The notes: generated from the sequence alone by a model not told the origin. 11,284 bases of DNA from Candidatus Bathyarchaeota archaeon (GCA_026014905.1 JAOZHK010000141.1:1-11284), one strand, 5' to 3'. Shown: positions 1 to 5,179, numbered from the stretch's first letter. Translations and numbers: made by a program.

Positions 1-161
1 AAAGATATTTCATGGGTCAAATCTTCTTGTAGCAATTGTGTGTTATAAGTTATTTTAGAAATATTTTTCAATGAAAGTACGTTAAGTGCCGATAGAATGC
101 CAAATGAAAATATCAGCCCCAATACTAATATAGATACAATACTACTGTGAGGGCGAGACAT
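1..161 (-). CDS. Signal-anchored membrane protein, N-terminal part only
   Basis: This gene is cut by the left window edge; 53 codons are visible. It begins with ATG at 161, preceded by AAGGAT at good spacing (168-173), and overlaps the end of the upstream gene by 20 bases. The N terminus is short and polar (MSRPHSS), followed by a hydrophobic stretch at about residues 8-31 (core SILVLGLIFSFGILSALNVL). This would act as a signal anchor or uncleaved signal peptide. The segment after it (LKNISKITYNTQLLQED) is polar and could begin a helical periplasmic region. Its position after a one-helix membrane protein with a coiled-coil tail recalls holin/spanin lysis pairs of phages, but no catalytic motif or lipobox is visible and the C terminus is missing. 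The membrane anchor is well supported; the function is open. Confidence 0.6.
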   Translation of the reverse strand, partial: MSRPHSSIVSILVLGLIFSFGILSALNVLSLKNISKITYNTQLLQEDLTHEIS

Positions 162-417
162 TCTCAATCCTTATCTGAAGTTTTTCTAATCTGTTTTGAA
201 TTTCCATATTTTGTTCTAGATTTTTTTGATACATTTGATCAAAATCATCATCCCTGCGTTTGATATAATCTAACCACTCACTTCGTTCGTTTTGATGTCG
301 CTCCTCGATATGAGGAATATGCTTTACTACTAAATACCACACTAGGGCACCAAATCCACCGGCGGTTGCTAGTTGAACAATTAACTCCACCCATGTTAAG
401 TCGGCAGGGCTATTCAT
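142..417 (-). CDS. Small one-helix membrane protein with coiled-coil tail (holin-like architecture)
   Basis: This is a 91-aa protein. I place the start at ATG 417, because GGAGGT at 421-426 lies 3-9 bases upstream; the in-frame TTG at 429 falls across this Shine-Dalgarno and is unlikely. Residues about 10-31 form one membrane helix (core VQLATAGGFGALVWYLVVK). From about residue 35 on, the chain is highly charged and helical (IEERHQNERSEWLDYIKRRD, then QNRLEKLQIRIE), which suggests a coiled coil. One membrane helix plus a charged helical tail is common in small phage holins and holin-like proteins, and the next gene also starts with a membrane anchor. There is no diagnostic motif, so holin is a suggestion only; a membrane-bound tail chaperone or scaffold-like protein would look the same. 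Confidence 0.65.
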   Translation of the reverse strand: MNSPADLTWVELIVQLATAGGFGALVWYLVVKHIPHIEERHQNERSEWLDYIKRRDDDFDQMYQKNLEQNMEIQNRLEKLQIRIENVSPSQ

Positions 418-420
418 ATA

Positions 421-426
421 CACCTC
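421..426 (-). promoter_or_regulatory. Ribosome binding site that decides the start at 417
   Basis: On the minus strand the sequence reads GGAGGT, then GTA, then ATG-proximal bases, with the ATG at 417-415. This is a near-perfect Shine-Dalgarno. A TTG start four codons upstream would use the same bases as codons, so the ATG is preferred. Confidence 0.75.
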
Positions 427-436
427 CAAACACCCC

Positions 437-462
437 TAAGCCCCAAGTGAACCTGGGGCTTA
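437..462 (-). terminator. Intergenic 9-bp hairpin after the 208-aa gene
   Basis: TAAGCCCCA (437-445) and TGGGGCTTA (454-462) form a perfect 9-bp stem around an 8-base loop. It sits between the stop of the 208-aa gene (481) and the ribosome binding site of the next gene (426). There is no T-run on either side in either direction, so it is not a classical rho-independent terminator. It could be a transcript-stabilising hairpin, a processing site, or a partial terminator that lowers expression of the downstream membrane-protein genes. Confidence 0.4.
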
Positions 463-480
463 AGGTATAATGTTAATGAT

Positions 481-1107
481 CTACGCCCCCATGCGTGCTT
501 TATATTCATCCTGTAGAGGATCAATTGCTCCGTACATGTAGGCTAGCTCGCCGGGAACTGATTTGTATGTAACAAATTGTCCCTGATCATCAGCATCAGT
601 TGCATTGTTGGTGGGAAGCTTAAATGTAATGCTACCAGTAGATGGTGCAGTGCTCCAATTAGTTCGTTGTGCTGAAATGCCAACACCCTGCCAATACCCA
701 AGACGATGTGCTGTTGATAGCAACGCACCTTTGGCACTGTTACTAATCAGAGTCTTAGGCCTATCTCGTGGGATACCATTAATTTGAAGAACGGTATTCG
801 ACTGACCATTAATTTCAGTAGTAACATTGCGAATAATAAATTGATCTTGTTCATACGCAAATGTTCCCCCAGTGTCTGCCCTTTGAGCACTGTACGCATG
901 TGCAGTACCACTAGCCTCAAGAACAACCACCCTTCGGGTTTCACCATCAATCGCATTATCTGTTAGGTTGAAGGTTTGTGTAATTGGGCCATTTGTCGTG
1001 TCACTTGCGGATGTTATTCCGATCACAGTTCCACCATCGGGCTTCTCTGTTGGTGCAGAATTATTACCAGTTGTTCCGTAAATAATTGTGTTGGGGAGTA
1101 AAGCCAT
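481..1107 (-). CDS. 208-aa Thr/Asn/Gly-rich protein, possible virion structural protein
   Basis: I do not recognise a family. The protein starts at ATG 1107 with AAAGGT at suitable spacing. It is rich in Thr, Asn, Ser, Gly and Ala with few hydrophobic runs, no signal peptide and no membrane segment, so it is predicted to be a soluble beta-rich protein. The N-terminal half has repeated polar beta-like stretches (GGTVIGITSASDTTNGPITQ; TRRVVVLEASGTAHAYS); the C-terminal third contains LGYWQGVGISAQRTNW, GSITFKLPTNNATDADD and an acidic-to-basic tail (DPLQDEYKARMGA). This composition is typical of phage head decoration, neck or tail proteins, and the gene is followed by two small membrane proteins. 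The structural role is an inference from composition and context only. The gene itself is clear: it is long, has a good start and is the only sensible frame here. Confidence 0.6.
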   Translation of the reverse strand: MALLPNTIIYGTTGNNSAPTEKPDGGTVIGITSASDTTNGPITQTFNLTDNAIDGETRRVVVLEASGTAHAYSAQRADTGGTFAYEQDQFIIRNVTTEINGQSNTVLQINGIPRDRPKTLISNSAKGALLSTAHRLGYWQGVGISAQRTNWSTAPSTGSITFKLPTNNATDADDQGQFVTYKSVPGELAYMYGAIDPLQDEYKARMGA

Positions 1108-1185
1108 TTTAATACCTTTCAGCTTTAATTACCCGGTCCTGGTTTTCCTAAAAATACGGTCCATATCCATTATATGTATACACCT

Positions 1186-1833
1186 CTAAACGTGATCACA
1201 TGTTATAATATTACCGTTTTTTAACTTTTTTAGCTTTTTTAATCTTACTTGGTATTCATCATCAGAGCCAAACTGATTGTCACTTATGGATGTGACAGAT
1301 CCGTCAGACCCGATAAATATAGCCCATTTTTCAGAATTATCAATAGTCATGTGTATATTATTGATTTTTTCCAGAATATTTGTAAAATGTAGCTCGACAC
1401 TATCATCCTCAACAAATTCGGCAGATTCTAAATTTAGGCACAATTCTTTTTGAATTTGCCACCTTACAGCGGAAAAACAAAACATTTTTTCAATACCAAT
1501 CGCAAACCTATATTTAGACAATATCTTTACACACCCAAGCCCATCAATCTCATTATCTAATATGTTAAATTCTAGATCAGTAATTGGAAAATTAGCATGT
1601 CCTATCCAACAATCAAACATCCTAGCCGCAGAAAATTGATTATCTGGATCAATAATTCCAAATGGGGTATTTACTTTGTTGTTAAATAACTGAATTGGTA
1701 TGATTTGGTCTATTTGAGACCTCAGTATATCCTGATCTTCTTGCTCGTGCCCTTCCAAGACATCAGGACCAATTATAGAATCTTGATCGAATTCTTCAAG
1801 AATATATTTTTCCCAACCTATTTTTCTTGTCAT
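1186..1833 (-). CDS. Phage protein of unknown function with FDCWIGHANF block
   Basis: This 215-aa soluble, acidic protein starts at ATG 1833 after a strong AAGAGGTG site. The N-terminal 45 residues are acidic (EEFDQDS, EGHEQEDQD). The middle holds NTPFGIIDPDNQFSAARMF (55-73), directly followed by DCWIGHANFPIT (74-85), then GCVKILSKYRFAIGIEKMF (100-118), and the C terminus has WAIFIGSDGSV (170-180) followed by a basic helix (VRLKKLKKLK). From memory, this middle block resembles a conserved uncharacterised protein of large aquatic tailed phages; I cannot verify this here. There are no enzyme motifs that I can name, no signal peptide and no membrane segment. It lies 11 bases after the 92-aa gene and so is probably cotranscribed with it. 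The stretch that follows (1108-1185) has only leader sequence for the next gene. Confidence 0.6.
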   Translation of the reverse strand: MTRKIGWEKYILEEFDQDSIIGPDVLEGHEQEDQDILRSQIDQIIPIQLFNNKVNTPFGIIDPDNQFSAARMFDCWIGHANFPITDLEFNILDNEIDGLGCVKILSKYRFAIGIEKMFCFSAVRWQIQKELCLNLESAEFVEDDSVELHFTNILEKINNIHMTIDNSEKWAIFIGSDGSVTSISDNQFGSDDEYQVRLKKLKKLKNGNIITCDHV

Positions 1834-1844
1834 TACATCACCTC

Positions 1845-2123
1845 TTATCGGAACTGACTAGGTTTAATAACTGGTGTATTATTGAACGAGATTCCTTTGT
1901 TGGTGTCCTTCATTTCTTGCTGATCTATTAATGCAAACAGTATCTTGATAACATCTTTCTCTTCTTGAGACAATTCATCGCTTTGTAGTATCATCTCTTT
2001 TAGTAGCAATTGACCATCTGATGCGAAAATCGTATACAAAAGGCTTTGGAAATCTGACAAATCATCCACATCTGTGTGTAGATCTATCTTTCCATGGTTG
2101 TATGTTATGGTAATTTGAGTCAT
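1845..2123 (-). CDS. Small acidic protein of unknown function
   Basis: This 92-aa protein starts at an ATG that overlaps the stop of the preceding gene (ATGA, 2120-2123), a typical sign of translational coupling. It opens with a beta-like strand (MTQITITYNHGKIDL) and continues with an amphipathic helical region rich in acidic residues (LSDFQSLLYTIFASDGQLLL, then SDELSQEEKDVIKILFALID). The C terminus is polar (NTPVIKPSQFR). There is no signal peptide, membrane segment or metal motif. I do not recognise the family; the size and coupling to its neighbours fit a small phage accessory or assembly protein. Confidence 0.5.
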   Translation of the reverse strand: MTQITITYNHGKIDLHTDVDDLSDFQSLLYTIFASDGQLLLKEMILQSDELSQEEKDVIKILFALIDQQEMKDTNKGISFNNTPVIKPSQFR

Positions 2124-2473
2124 TTTCCACCTTGCAGGTTTAAGAATCTATATAATTCCATGCTCTTTTTGTTGAATTTTACAAAAGACCCGGTATCTTT
2201 GCAGTTTTTACTATTGACAAAGAAGTTAAAGTATATCTCAACGCGGTTTTCAGTTGTATTAATTGTGGAAAAATGTTTAGCATTAAATGCTAAGTCGGGA
2301 TTATAAATATGGCGAGCTAGTTCATTACGTAGTGCCGCCTCAAAATTACAAGGGTGTTCAATTTTTACGGAGGGCAGATCGCTGTTATTTTGCACAAAAA
2401 TAAGAAATGGGTTATTCAACCCCTCCGATGAATCATCATAAGTTAAAATTCTCAATACTAGGTATGAGTCCAT
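2120..2473 (-). CDS. 117-aa protein of unknown function
   Basis: The ATG at 2473 directly follows the stop of the glycosyltransferase gene (2474-2476), and AGGAT lies upstream inside that gene's end. The protein has alternating hydrophobic and polar stretches that suggest a small alpha/beta fold (MDSYLVLRILTYDD; NPFLIFVQNN; NRVEIYFNFFVNSKN). One basic-aromatic segment (ARHIYNPDLAFNAKHFS) is in the middle. No catalytic motif, signal peptide or membrane helix is visible. Its tight position between a glycosyltransferase and another small unknown gene implies a shared transcript but not a shared pathway. I cannot assign a function. Confidence 0.5.
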   Translation of the reverse strand: MDSYLVLRILTYDDSSEGLNNPFLIFVQNNSDLPSVKIEHPCNFEAALRNELARHIYNPDLAFNAKHFSTINTTENRVEIYFNFFVNSKNCKDTGSFVKFNKKSMELYRFLNLQGGK

Positions 2474-3559
2474 TTATTTTGATCCTAAATGCTGCAAAGT
2501 GTTGTGCAGTGTGAGTGTCGAATTTTTCCAAGTAAATTGTTCAGAGGACTGTATACCTGAATAGTTCATTTCCAATTGCCCCTCTTTTCTTTTTTTATGT
2601 ATTGATCTCATGTGTTCAACCATTTGATCGACTTCGTCAGATCCAATCTTTCTCCAGTCAAATTGTCCATGAAACCATTTCCCGTCATTTGCGGTCTCGT
2701 ACCCACTATTCATTTCAACAAGCATAGCATTTTCTGCATTACAAAACTCAGTATGTGCAGTTGCATTTGTAATAATCAGATGTCTACCACACCCTAGTAG
2801 CTCTAACGCCTCTAAATTCCAACCTTCAGCCCTTGACGGAAAAATACCACAATGTATTTGTGACATTATATTATACACCATTTCTTGCGTCTTTTGTCTT
2901 CCCACAAAGACTATTTTATCGCCAAGCTTAGTACCTTTGAAACGATGTATCCATTCATCAGTTTCGTCTTGATTCAAGAAAAAGTTATGAGGCATCATAA
3001 TAAGTACCACATCATCAGTCTTTTCAAATGCTTTATTAAAGATGGCGGGCAGTATGTCGTGGCCCTTCCTCACCTCAAATTTGCCAAAATTACCAAACAC
3101 TGTTGGACCGTTCTGTGGTAATGGGCATGGCTTGAATATGTCTGGATCATACCCTAGTGGAACTACATGAGTAAATCCCTTTTTATCTGGAATATTTGAC
3201 TCAATGACTTCTTTCGCCCAGTTTGAGCAAACAAATAGGTGGTCTGGGTTATTTAATGAGTGAAGTTCTACATCCTTAAACTTCTCAAGCTCAAAGATGG
3301 GCATACCAATTCTCAACCCTTTGCCATAAAAGGGGTTTAAATCATGCTGGTGCCATATACGCAAACACGGTGCTGTATAAGAAAAGTCCCAACGAGACAT
3401 AGCCTTGATGAGGTACTCAGCTAAATTCTCGTCGGGACTATTTGGCCCAATCGGTATGTGTCTTAAATCATATCCTAATTTTGAAAGTTCCTTGATGAAG
3501 TAAGAAGACACATACCCGTATGATGTTACGTTGATTGGACAATTTATATTTAAGATCAT
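2474..3559 (-). CDS. GT4-type (GT-B) glycosyltransferase
   Basis: This complete 361-aa protein would transfer a sugar from a nucleotide sugar to an acceptor, keeping the anomeric configuration. The two-domain GT-B layout is visible. The N-terminal domain carries a glycine/serine loop (GYVSSYFIKEL, 15-25), CSNWAKEVI (111-119) and VVPLGYD (132-138). The C-terminal nucleotide-sugar domain has FGKFEVRKGHDIL (158-170) and the donor-binding block FPSRAEGWNLEALELLGCG (240-258), with the E-x7-E-like glutamates at 245 and 253. No membrane helix is present, so it acts in the cytoplasm. The start overlaps the preceding stop (ATGA, 3556-3559). It is notable that it sits in the leftward block with SSB and possible virion genes rather than with the sugar cassette, which could mean glycosylation of a virion component or of phage DNA. 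The enzyme class is secure; sugar and acceptor are not. Confidence 0.88.
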   Translation of the reverse strand: MILNINCPINVTSYGYVSSYFIKELSKLGYDLRHIPIGPNSPDENLAEYLIKAMSRWDFSYTAPCLRIWHQHDLNPFYGKGLRIGMPIFELEKFKDVELHSLNNPDHLFVCSNWAKEVIESNIPDKKGFTHVVPLGYDPDIFKPCPLPQNGPTVFGNFGKFEVRKGHDILPAIFNKAFEKTDDVVLIMMPHNFFLNQDETDEWIHRFKGTKLGDKIVFVGRQKTQEMVYNIMSQIHCGIFPSRAEGWNLEALELLGCGRHLIITNATAHTEFCNAENAMLVEMNSGYETANDGKWFHGQFDWRKIGSDEVDQMVEHMRSIHKKRKEGQLEMNYSGIQSSEQFTWKNSTLTLHNTLQHLGSK

Positions 3560-3735
3560 TCATTTTTTTCTTTTTTTATTGGCTCAATTTTAGGCTCCAT
3601 CTGCCGTTGGATATTTGCTATTTCTCGTTCGAGTTTAGCCTGTTCTCTTATTAACTTCCTCTTTTTAAAAAGTTTCTGCCTCACTCTAGCTTCTCTGGCC
3701 TTTTGTTTTTGGAGTTTCTTTCTTTCTTTAGACAT
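3556..3735 (-). CDS. Short, very basic coiled-coil protein
   Basis: This 59-aa protein starts at ATG 3735, after a GGTGGTGAAG ribosome binding region, and overlaps the end of the upstream gene by 8 bases and the start of the glycosyltransferase gene by 4. An in-frame start nine codons upstream would give a longer overlap and is less likely. Almost the whole chain is Lys/Arg-rich helix (KERKKLQKQKAREARVRQKL, then KKRKLIREQAKLEREIAN), ending in a Glu/Lys tail. Leu and Ala recur at heptad-like spacing, so a coiled coil that may bind nucleic acid is plausible. Low complexity means the function cannot be read from sequence. Overlaps on both ends favour a real, translationally coupled gene. Confidence 0.55.
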   Translation of the reverse strand: MSKERKKLQKQKAREARVRQKLFKKRKLIREQAKLEREIANIQRQMEPKIEPIKKEKNE

Positions 3736-3961
3736 CTTCACCACCAGATTGTACCTTGACATACAAAACTTGATCGGCCTTAACTAATATTGTTTCTGAA
3801 AGGCCGTGCTCCTCATGAGAGCGAATTTCAACACAGTTATCAGTTAGCTCTCCAGAAAAGACTTCGTAAAACTGGTCTAGTAAATCTCTAGCCTCGTTAG
3901 GAGAAAGATACACCGATATTTCGCGGTCCTTAAGAGCTATAGAAATTTTACTGTATTTCAT
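3728..3961 (-). CDS. 77-aa protein of unknown function
   Basis: I choose ATG 3961 (MKYSKISIALKD), with GGA about 7 bases upstream; a TTG six codons earlier would overlap the SSB gene by 17 bases. As chosen, the start lies 2 bases after the SSB stop. The protein alternates strands and a helix: KISIALKDREISVYLSP, NEARDLLDQFYEVFSGE, then NCVEIRSHEE and TILVKADQVLYVKVQSG. This looks like a compact alpha/beta fold, soluble and slightly acidic. There is no motif that I can name. Its location directly after SSB in the same transcript suggests, weakly, a DNA-metabolism role. Confidence 0.5.
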   Translation of the reverse strand: MKYSKISIALKDREISVYLSPNEARDLLDQFYEVFSGELTDNCVEIRSHEEHGLSETILVKADQVLYVKVQSGGEDV

Positions 3962-3962
3962 T

Positions 3963-4301
3963 TTAAAATCCAGATTCAACTTTTGCCTTGCGTGCTATCT
4001 TCATAAGACTATTTGCGTAAACCACAAATGCCGTTACTACAACGCCCTCCTTGTTGGTATATTCTTCAGTTGCTAATCTGCCAAATACCGCAACCCTGTC
4101 TCCTTTTACAACCTCATGATATTCAAGATCTTTGAAAGTGTTATTGAACAACTTGATGTCCATAAAGAGTGTGTCTTCGATTTCACCCCTTCGTGTGTTG
4201 CAAGCGATTCGTATTTTGCCGAACTTTCCTCGCTCTGTCTCTATAATGTCTGGGTCGCGGACCAAGTTTCCAATAAGCCTTACTTCGTTGTTTAATGACA
4301 T
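3963..4301 (-). CDS. ssb: Single-stranded DNA-binding protein (OB fold)
   Basis: This 112-aa protein would coat single-stranded DNA during phage replication or recombination. I start it at ATG 4301, where AAAGG lies about 8 bases upstream; an open frame continues to 4361 but would run up to the tRNA end. Family features are the opening MSLNNEVRLIGNLVRDPDI (compare bacterial SSB N-x-V-x-L-x-G-N-L-x-x-D-P), then GKFGKIRIACNTR (25-37), TLFMDIKLFNNTFKDLEYHE (44-63), the VVKGDRVAVFGRLATEEYTN strand (64-83), and the last OB strand VVVTAFVVYANSL (87-99). It ends shortly after the OB fold in AKVESGF: the Gly/Pro/Gln linker and the acidic DDDIPF-type tip of host SSB are missing, though a terminal Phe is kept. 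This could mean that it does not recruit host replication partners in the usual way. Confidence 0.82.
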   Translation of the reverse strand: MSLNNEVRLIGNLVRDPDIIETERGKFGKIRIACNTRRGEIEDTLFMDIKLFNNTFKDLEYHEVVKGDRVAVFGRLATEEYTNKEGVVVTAFVVYANSLMKIARKAKVESGF

Positions 4302-4345
4302 TCTAACACCTTTCTCTACATTGTTATAAAATTCACCGAAATAGC

Positions 4346-4360
4346 TGCCTTGTGAAGGCA
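4346..4360 (-). other. Hairpin just after the tRNA 3' end
   Basis: TGCCTT (4346-4351) and AAGGCA (4355-4360) form a perfect 6-bp stem with a 3-base loop. On the minus strand it begins 4 bases after the tRNA discriminator base. No T-run follows, so it is not a standard terminator. It may guide 3'-end processing of the tRNA or protect the downstream SSB message after cleavage. Confidence 0.45.
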
Positions 4361-4364
4361 CTAG

Positions 4365-4437
4365 CAGATGGTCTAGGAATCGAACCTAGCACACGGGGAT
4401 TTGGAGTCCCTGTCGCCACCTTGGAACATGACCACCT
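4365..4437 (-). tRNA. tRNA-Trp, anticodon CCA
   Basis: Folding by eye on the minus strand gives acceptor AGGTGGT (4437-4431) pairing with ACCATCT (4372-4366, one G-U pair) and discriminator G at 4365. The T arm is perfect: CTAGG, loop TTCGATT, CCTAG (4389-4373). The anticodon arm has stem AGGGA/TCCCC (4411-4407 with 4399-4395, one A-C mismatch at the base) and loop CTCCAAA, placing anticodon CCA at 4404-4402. The variable loop is 5 bases. The D arm (4430-4412) keeps GTTC and GG but pairs weakly. The CCA end is not encoded (CTA follows), so host nucleotidyltransferase would be needed. It lies on the coding strand of the leftward operon between the 101-aa gene and ssb, so it would have to be cut from that transcript. 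Because the anticodon is CCA and not UCA, it gives no sign of TGA recoding. Confidence 0.82.
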
Positions 4438-4442
4438 AAAGA

Positions 4443-4465
4443 TCCGTTTTTTGTACAGAAACGGA
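4443..4465 (-). other. Hairpin just before the tRNA 5' end
   Basis: TCCGTTT (4443-4449) and AAACGGA (4459-4465) pair perfectly over 7 bp around a 9-base loop. It ends 5 bases upstream of the tRNA 5' end on the minus strand. The neighbouring 4487-4498 also has a 4-bp TCGG/CCGA hairpin. The 4438-4529 stretch otherwise has no supported gene. The hairpins may structure the tRNA 5' leader for processing. Confidence 0.35.
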
Positions 4466-4529
4466 AGGGGTGCTGTCACTCATTATCGGACTACCGACCA
4501 TAAAAACTGTTTACATTAACCTTCTTGTG

Positions 4530-4835
4530 TTAATTGAATACTGTATCTAGCATCTTACCTCGAACGATCTGGGCATGACCTCTATTAGACTGAGAGTAAA
4601 TTGCCAGAGCTAGCTCTTGACTCATACCAAGCTGTCGTGCCGCCCGCACAGTGCCACGCTTGGTATTTGGGAAAGTCCCCAGCCCAGATGCCAAAGCAAC
4701 TGCTGTTACTGGATTGACAGTAACCCCACGGGCTGCCCCACGGCGTCCAGTTCCGACAAGGCGATTGTCTGAGTACACCCAATTAAATCGTGAACTTACC
4801 GCGTCAAGTGCTGTCAAAAATTCTGTCTGATTCAT
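4530..4835 (-). CDS. 101-aa protein of unknown function, first gene of leftward block
   Basis: The start is ATG 4835, preceded by a strong AGGAGAA site (4841-4847); an upstream in-frame start at 4877 lies close to the promoter and is unlikely. The N-terminal part (MNQTEFLTALDAVSSRFNW, then VYSDNRLVGTGRRGAARGV) is followed by a helical, Ala-rich block (NPVTAVALASGLG, 55-67; RGTVRAARQLGMSQELALAI, about 74-93) and the end SNRGHAQIVRGKMLDTVFN. The TVRAARQLGMSQELALAIY part could be a helix-turn-helix-like pair of helices, but the match is loose. I know no function; a small regulator or a nucleic-acid-associated protein is possible. It lies 46 bases downstream of the -10 of the best promoter in the window, so it is probably the most strongly expressed leftward gene. 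Confidence 0.6.
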   Translation of the reverse strand: MNQTEFLTALDAVSSRFNWVYSDNRLVGTGRRGAARGVTVNPVTAVALASGLGTFPNTKRGTVRAARQLGMSQELALAIYSQSNRGHAQIVRGKMLDTVFN

Positions 4836-4880
4836 ACTTGTTCTCCTGAAAAGTTTTTGAAAGTGTTGTGTGAACAATGC

Positions 4881-4908
4881 ATTATACCGAAAACGGCGTC
4901 AGTTCCAA
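4881..4908 (-). promoter_or_regulatory. Sigma70-like promoter for the leftward block
   Basis: On the minus strand there is TTGGAA (4908-4903), a 16-base spacer, and a consensus TATAAT (4886-4881). The first ATG with a strong Shine-Dalgarno follows at 4835, leaving a leader of about 40 bases. The perfect -10, reasonable -35 (4 of 6) and location ahead of the first gene make this the best promoter call here. It implies use of host housekeeping sigma factor, so early or middle expression of the 101-aa gene, tRNA-Trp and ssb. Confidence 0.65.
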
Positions 4909-4972
4909 CAAACTTTTTTTAGAATTTTCAAACCGAAGTGCTAAAAACCAAGATAATGTTCCTGCGAAATGG

Positions 4973-5128
4973 CTATAATGTTATGTCGCTTGATAGTTTG
5001 CGGCATACAGTCCTAATTGACGATTCGAAACTATCATTTCTGTTGGGCGTGAGCGTAATAAATTCAGCTAAAGAACTCCCAACGGTATGAATTTCCTCCG
5101 GGTTGTGTGCAGGCACGTAAATATTCAT
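4973..5128 (-). CDS. Possible 51-aa small protein in the divergent junction
   Basis: ATG at 5128 is preceded by GAAGGG at about 7 bases, and the frame stays open for 51 codons to TAG at 4973. The protein begins MNIYVPAHNPEEIHTVGSSL and ends CRKLSSDITL; it is soluble with no membrane segment and no motif that I know. In its favour are the ribosome binding site and plausible amino-acid mix. Against it are the lack of a visible minus-strand promoter, its short length, and the fact that the same bases on the other strand form inverted repeats ahead of a terminator. It competes with the small-RNA reading of this stretch; I rate them about equal. Confidence 0.35.
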   Translation of the reverse strand: MNIYVPAHNPEEIHTVGSSLAEFITLTPNRNDSFESSIRTVCRKLSSDITL

Positions 5129-5179
5129 ATTAACCCTTCAGAAATAAACAGGCAAGCATAAAATGCTTGTCTTTTTTTT
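4980..5179 (+). ncRNA. Candidate structured small RNA ending at a rho-independent terminator
   Basis: No plus-strand gene precedes the terminator at 5151-5179, yet the terminator is strong and points in the plus direction. Upstream of it are two inverted repeats: TGATAGTTT (4991-4999) with AAACTATCA (5028-5036), extended by CG/CG past a one-base bulge, and GTTGGG (5042-5047) with CCCAAC (5078-5083). A TATAAT lies at 4974-4979 on the plus strand, but I find no good -35 at normal distance. A transcript of about 170-200 bases is plausible. The 5' end is a guess, and the region could instead hold the 51-aa ORF on the other strand. Confidence 0.3.
5151..5179 (+). terminator. Rho-independent terminator
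   Basis: GGCAAGCAT (5151-5159) and ATGCTTGTC (5163-5171) form a 9-bp stem (one G-T pair) with an AAA loop, followed directly by eight T residues (5172-5179). This is a textbook intrinsic terminator reading left to right. It shields the sugar operon from upstream plus-strand transcription, or ends a small RNA. In the reverse direction no T-run follows the stem. Confidence 0.85.

Noticed and set aside
464..475. TATAAT on the plus strand next to the 437-462 hairpin
   Set aside because: No plus-strand gene follows and no -35 is present.
2302..2309. TATAAATA on the plus strand, the T4 late-promoter sequence
   Set aside because: It lies inside a minus-strand gene and would transcribe antisense; no plus-strand gene follows. 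Chance is likely in AT-rich DNA.
4302..4361. 20-residue N-terminal extension of SSB
   Set aside because: SSB proteins start a few residues before the N-x-V-x-L-x-G motif, and AAAGG lies before ATG 4301.
4436..4501. 21-codon minus-strand ORF between the 101-aa gene and the tRNA
   Set aside because: No ribosome binding site, runs into the tRNA 5' end, and overlaps the leader hairpin.
4585..4782. 65-codon minus-strand ORF overlapping the 101-aa gene
   Set aside because: It has no ribosome binding site and a Trp/Cys-rich, atypical composition; it is a shadow of the better supported frame.
4974..4979. TATAAT on the plus strand as a full promoter
   Set aside because: No -35-like hexamer at 16-18 bases and no TG extension; kept only as weak support for the small RNA.
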